Part shown: piece by piece, positions 61,825-64,000 of the stretch | How the letters are laid out: every line of letters starts with the position of its first letter | Numbering within the stretch: position 1 is the stretch's first letter | From: Lewinellaceae bacterium | Lineage (GTDB): Bacteria > Bacteroidota > Bacteroidia > Chitinophagales > Saprospiraceae | Assembly (NCBI GenBank): GCA_020636325.1 | Contig: JACJYC010000009.1 | Location: forward strand, 62,001-126,000 | Length of the DNA stretch: 64,000 nucleotides | Direction of reading: 5' to 3' | Program-made: the position numbers and the translations under genes | Notes under the pieces: generated by a model | Database searches by the model: none | Told to the model about the DNA's origin: nothing | Seen by the model: only the letters and a program-made list of their open reading frames with translations

Positions 61825-62355
61825 TCAAAAGTTCATTCCCAAATAGTCCGCTACGAGACTTTGGGCGCATAAAAGGCGATCTTCGCCCTGGCCTTCCACC
61901 GTGCGCCACTCCGCGCCCATGCCGGTCAGTTCGGCACTGTACAATTGAAACAAGGTTTCCCGCTCTTCTGCGGCCGGGCTTTCGCGCAACGGGTCGGGCG
62001 CCCACGGCAGATCGGGGGCGCAAAGCAGGTACAGGTCGGCCGGGAATTGCCGGAGCGTCTCCGCGATCCAGGGATGAACCCGGCTGAACCGGAACCCGGC
62101 CCAGATTTTGATCACTTCCAGCCCGGTATCCGCGAAATAAAACCCAGGCGCAGATTGCTGTCCGGCCGCTATTTCCAGCCGGCGTTGTTCCCGGGCAAGG
62201 TCCAGCAGGTCCGCCTCGCGGTAAGGGCGGCCCAATTGCGCCAGAAAATCGCGTGCGGCCTCCGGAACGTAAAAGGTGCCGAAGTGCCGGGCGAGGGCGG
62301 AAGTCAGCGTGGATTTTCCGCTGGATTCAGGGCCGGTAACGCAAATCCTCTTCAA
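61825..62355 (-). CDS. NadR-like P-loop kinase
   Basis: A 176-residue P-loop protein starting at TTG. Walker A is VTGPESSGKSTLTSALA (about 6-22), and ARDFLAQLGRPY and YFADTGLEVIKIWA resemble the ribosylnicotinamide-kinase domain of NadR. The adenylyltransferase half of NadR is absent, so it is the stand-alone AAA/NadR-like form common in Bacteroidota, perhaps phosphorylating nicotinamide riboside. It is divergent from the DUF3667 genes with only 53 bases between. Confidence 0.82.
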   Translation of the reverse strand: MKRICVTGPESSGKSTLTSALARHFGTFYVPEAARDFLAQLGRPYREADLLDLAREQRRLEIAAGQQSAPGFYFADTGLEVIKIWAGFRFSRVHPWIAETLRQFPADLYLLCAPDLPWAPDPLRESPAAEERETLFQLYSAELTGMGAEWRTVEGQGEDRLLCAQSLVADYLGMNF

Positions 62356-62408
62356 GGAAATCGGTGTTTTGGTCCAAAGGTCGTATTTTCGGGCCTCAAA
62401 GCGGGAGA

Positions 62409-63161
62409 ATGGAATGTAAAAATTGCAGTCAGGGTTTTGACGGCCGGTTTTGTCCGGCCTGCGGCCAGAAAGTGATCGCGGGAAGGATTACGGTCCGCAG
62501 CCTGTTTGTAAACCTTTTCACCACGATCACCAACCTGGAAAAGGGTTTCTGGCATACCATGGTGCGGCTGTTTACCCGCCCGGACCAGGTGATCCGCGAT
62601 TTTCTCGGGGGGAGCACCATCCGGTATGTCGACCCGTTCAGGTACCTGTTTCTGTGGTCGAGCATATCGGCCCTGATCACCCTAAGCTTCAATTTGCTGG
62701 AATTCCAAAGCGATGAAATGGTGAAGATCGGCGCTTTGAAAATACAGCAGACGGGGAAGGGGGCCGATACGGCCGAGGTCATGGCCTGGGTCAAACGATT
62801 TCTGAATATTGTTCCTTTTCTCATCATACCGTTTCTGGCGCTGGCCGGCCAGTGGATTTTTCGCCGGCTGAAGTACAATTATGCCGAACACCTCGCGATC
62901 AACGGGTTTCTGTTCGGGCAAGTGACGCTGATCAACCTGATCGCCCTGCCGGTTATCTTCATTTCGCCGGTATTCGTCCTGATTTATTCCGGTTTCTCCA
63001 CTTTGTCCAATTTTGTTTATTACGGCTATGCCTTCAGGAAACTCGGGAGCTATTCGGTCCTCGGGGTGGTTTGGCGGTCTTTGGCGCTGTACATTGCAAG
63101 CAATGCCCTGATGGCGGCTATAGCCATGATCATCAGTATGATAATAATCGCCTTATTATGA
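62409..63161 (+). CDS. DUF3667 membrane protein (first of a pair)
   Basis: About 250 residues from the ATG at 62409, which opens directly on the zinc-ribbon-like motif CKNCSQGFDGRFCPACGQK (four Cys). An upstream start would add 15 residues. After a short amphipathic stretch (FVNLFTTITNLEKGFWHTM) come four or more transmembrane segments. This is the DUF3667 layout. Function unknown. Its TGA overlaps the ATG of a paralogue (ATGA), indicating translational coupling. Confidence 0.87.
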   Translation: MECKNCSQGFDGRFCPACGQKVIAGRITVRSLFVNLFTTITNLEKGFWHTMVRLFTRPDQVIRDFLGGSTIRYVDPFRYLFLWSSISALITLSFNLLEFQSDEMVKIGALKIQQTGKGADTAEVMAWVKRFLNIVPFLIIPFLALAGQWIFRRLKYNYAEHLAINGFLFGQVTLINLIALPVIFISPVFVLIYSGFSTLSNFVYYGYAFRKLGSYSVLGVVWRSLALYIASNALMAAIAMIISMIIIALL

Positions 63162-63994
63162 CAAGCAATTCCCCGCCGATCCTCGAAAGCGGCGGACAGG
63201 CCATTGCCGGTTCCGTCAATTGCAAAACCTGCAATACCCCTTTCGACGGCGCATTTTGTCCGAGTTGCGGCCAGAAAGTATTGCCGGGCCGGTTTACCCT
63301 GCGCATGCTGTTCAGCCAGCTCATCGGCATGATCACCAACATAGAAAGAGGGTTCTGGCATACCTTCTGGATGCTGCTGGTGCGGCCCTGGGTAGTGATA
63401 GAGGACTACCTTGCACAACGCACGCGGCCCTATTACGATCCTTTCCGCTTTCTGTTCATCATGACGGGTATTGCTTCCGTCTTTATCATCGGTCTCGGGC
63501 TCTTTGATTACCAGATGGAGAACATGAATGAACTGATGCAGCTCAATCAGACGGCCCAGCAGCAGGCGTTTCAGCAGGGCACCATGACCTTCATCCGGAA
63601 GTATTTCAACATCATGTCCTTGCTGATCATCCCGTTCTTTACGCTTGGCGCCAGATTGATCTTTCGGTCCAGACGGTTCAACCTGGCCGAATTCATCATT
63701 GTCTTCTCCTTTCTTTACGGCGAATTGCAATTGATATCGCTGGTGATCCAGATGGCCGGTTTTTTTGTGTTCCATTTGAAGTACAACTGGATCATCATCA
63801 GCTCAATGGGCGTATCCATTGCCTATTACGCCTACGCGCTGAAACCCATATTCGGATACTCCTATCCGGGAACCGTGCTGCGAGCCGTCACCGCCCAGTT
63901 GCTGGGGTTTATCTTTTTTATGGTCGCTTCCTTGATTTTGGGTTTGATCATCGGCCTGGCCATGGTTTTCATGGGGCTTAAGCCGGGGGGATGA
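63158..63994 (+). CDS. DUF3667 membrane protein (second of a pair)
   Basis: About 278 residues from the ATG at 63158, overlapping the preceding gene by 4 bases; a longer open frame upstream is the out-of-phase shadow of the first gene. It is a paralogue with the same plan: Cys-rich N terminus (CKTCNTPFDGAFCPSCGQKV), LIGMITNIERGFWHTFWM, then about five membrane segments. The two share roughly a third of positions by eye. They may form a heteromer. Confidence 0.88.
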   Translation: MTSNSPPILESGGQAIAGSVNCKTCNTPFDGAFCPSCGQKVLPGRFTLRMLFSQLIGMITNIERGFWHTFWMLLVRPWVVIEDYLAQRTRPYYDPFRFLFIMTGIASVFIIGLGLFDYQMENMNELMQLNQTAQQQAFQQGTMTFIRKYFNIMSLLIIPFFTLGARLIFRSRRFNLAEFIIVFSFLYGELQLISLVIQMAGFFVFHLKYNWIIISSMGVSIAYYAYALKPIFGYSYPGTVLRAVTAQLLGFIFFMVASLILGLIIGLAMVFMGLKPGG

Positions 63995-64000
63995 TGGGAA

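Noticed and set aside
62852..63157. Long 5' extension of the second DUF3667 gene
   Set aside because: This is the out-of-phase reading of the first DUF3667 gene; the ATG at 63158 opens on the conserved Cys motif region.

Overview
The window reads as chromosomal DNA of a Bacteroidota member, most likely of the Saprospiria (Saprospiraceae or Lewinella-like). The reasons are the type IX secretion and gliding genes gldK-gldL-gldM-gldN with a PorP/SprF protein, a secreted metalloprotease ending in a T9SS sorting domain, a TonB-dependent receptor followed by a DUF4249 lipoprotein, Bacteroidota-only families (DUF4293, DUF6909-like), and promoter sequences of the Bacteroidota type (TTTG, about 19-20 bases, TAnnTTTG). 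The DNA is fairly GC-rich by eye. Nearly all genes look intact. No phage, transposase, CRISPR or restriction system is visible.

Layout. 0.1-7.5 kb (minus strand): DNA-ligase-associated exonuclease, a multi-PAS histidine kinase and the T9SS-exported metalloprotease. 7.7-10.2 kb (plus): DUF1080 lipoprotein and a sugar-type MFS transporter. 10.8-22.9 kb: a membrane protein, an ABC-F ATPase, a tail-specific protease, a dipeptide epimerase, a DUF6909-like protein, an OmpA-type outer membrane protein and small membrane proteins. 23.2-29.5 kb (minus): the T9SS/gliding motor block. 29.6-42.9 kb: YyaL-type thioredoxin protein, an ExbB/ExbD energiser operon, tRNA-Ser, TatD, RNase H, peptide deformylase, RuvX, an HtrA-type protease, an acyl-CoA oxidase-like protein and a peptidoglycan hydrolase. 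44-52.3 kb: RbfA, RecG and a receptor/lipoprotein/MG2-like trio. 52.3-57.8 kb: a degenerate T9SS-cargo fragment, an AddB-like nuclease, small envelope proteins and a Ppx/GppA phosphatase. 57.9-64 kb: pectinesterase and pectate lyase, a BatE-like TPR protein, MsrA, a NadR-like kinase and two overlapping DUF3667 proteins.

How the genes fit together. Outer-membrane export (GldKLMN, PorP/SprF), an exported protease, pectin-cleaving enzymes, TonB receptor and ExbB/ExbD suggest a gliding or surface-living degrader of polymers. The rest is housekeeping in DNA repair, translation and envelope quality control.

The most unusual feature is not a gene. The gaps between genes carry many short tandem arrays built almost always on a 7-base unit (one family uses 8), with several unrelated unit sequences. 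They are often interrupted by a GC-rich hairpin, and each family keeps one orientation relative to the neighbouring gene. Two families begin on the stop codon of the gene before them. Another lies in the leader of sprF/porP, the MFS gene and gldL. A 167-base MITE-like element, a near-perfect 39-base palindrome, a 32-base-period hairpin triplet and a probable small-RNA locus between the HtrA-type protease and ruvX are further non-coding structures worth attention.
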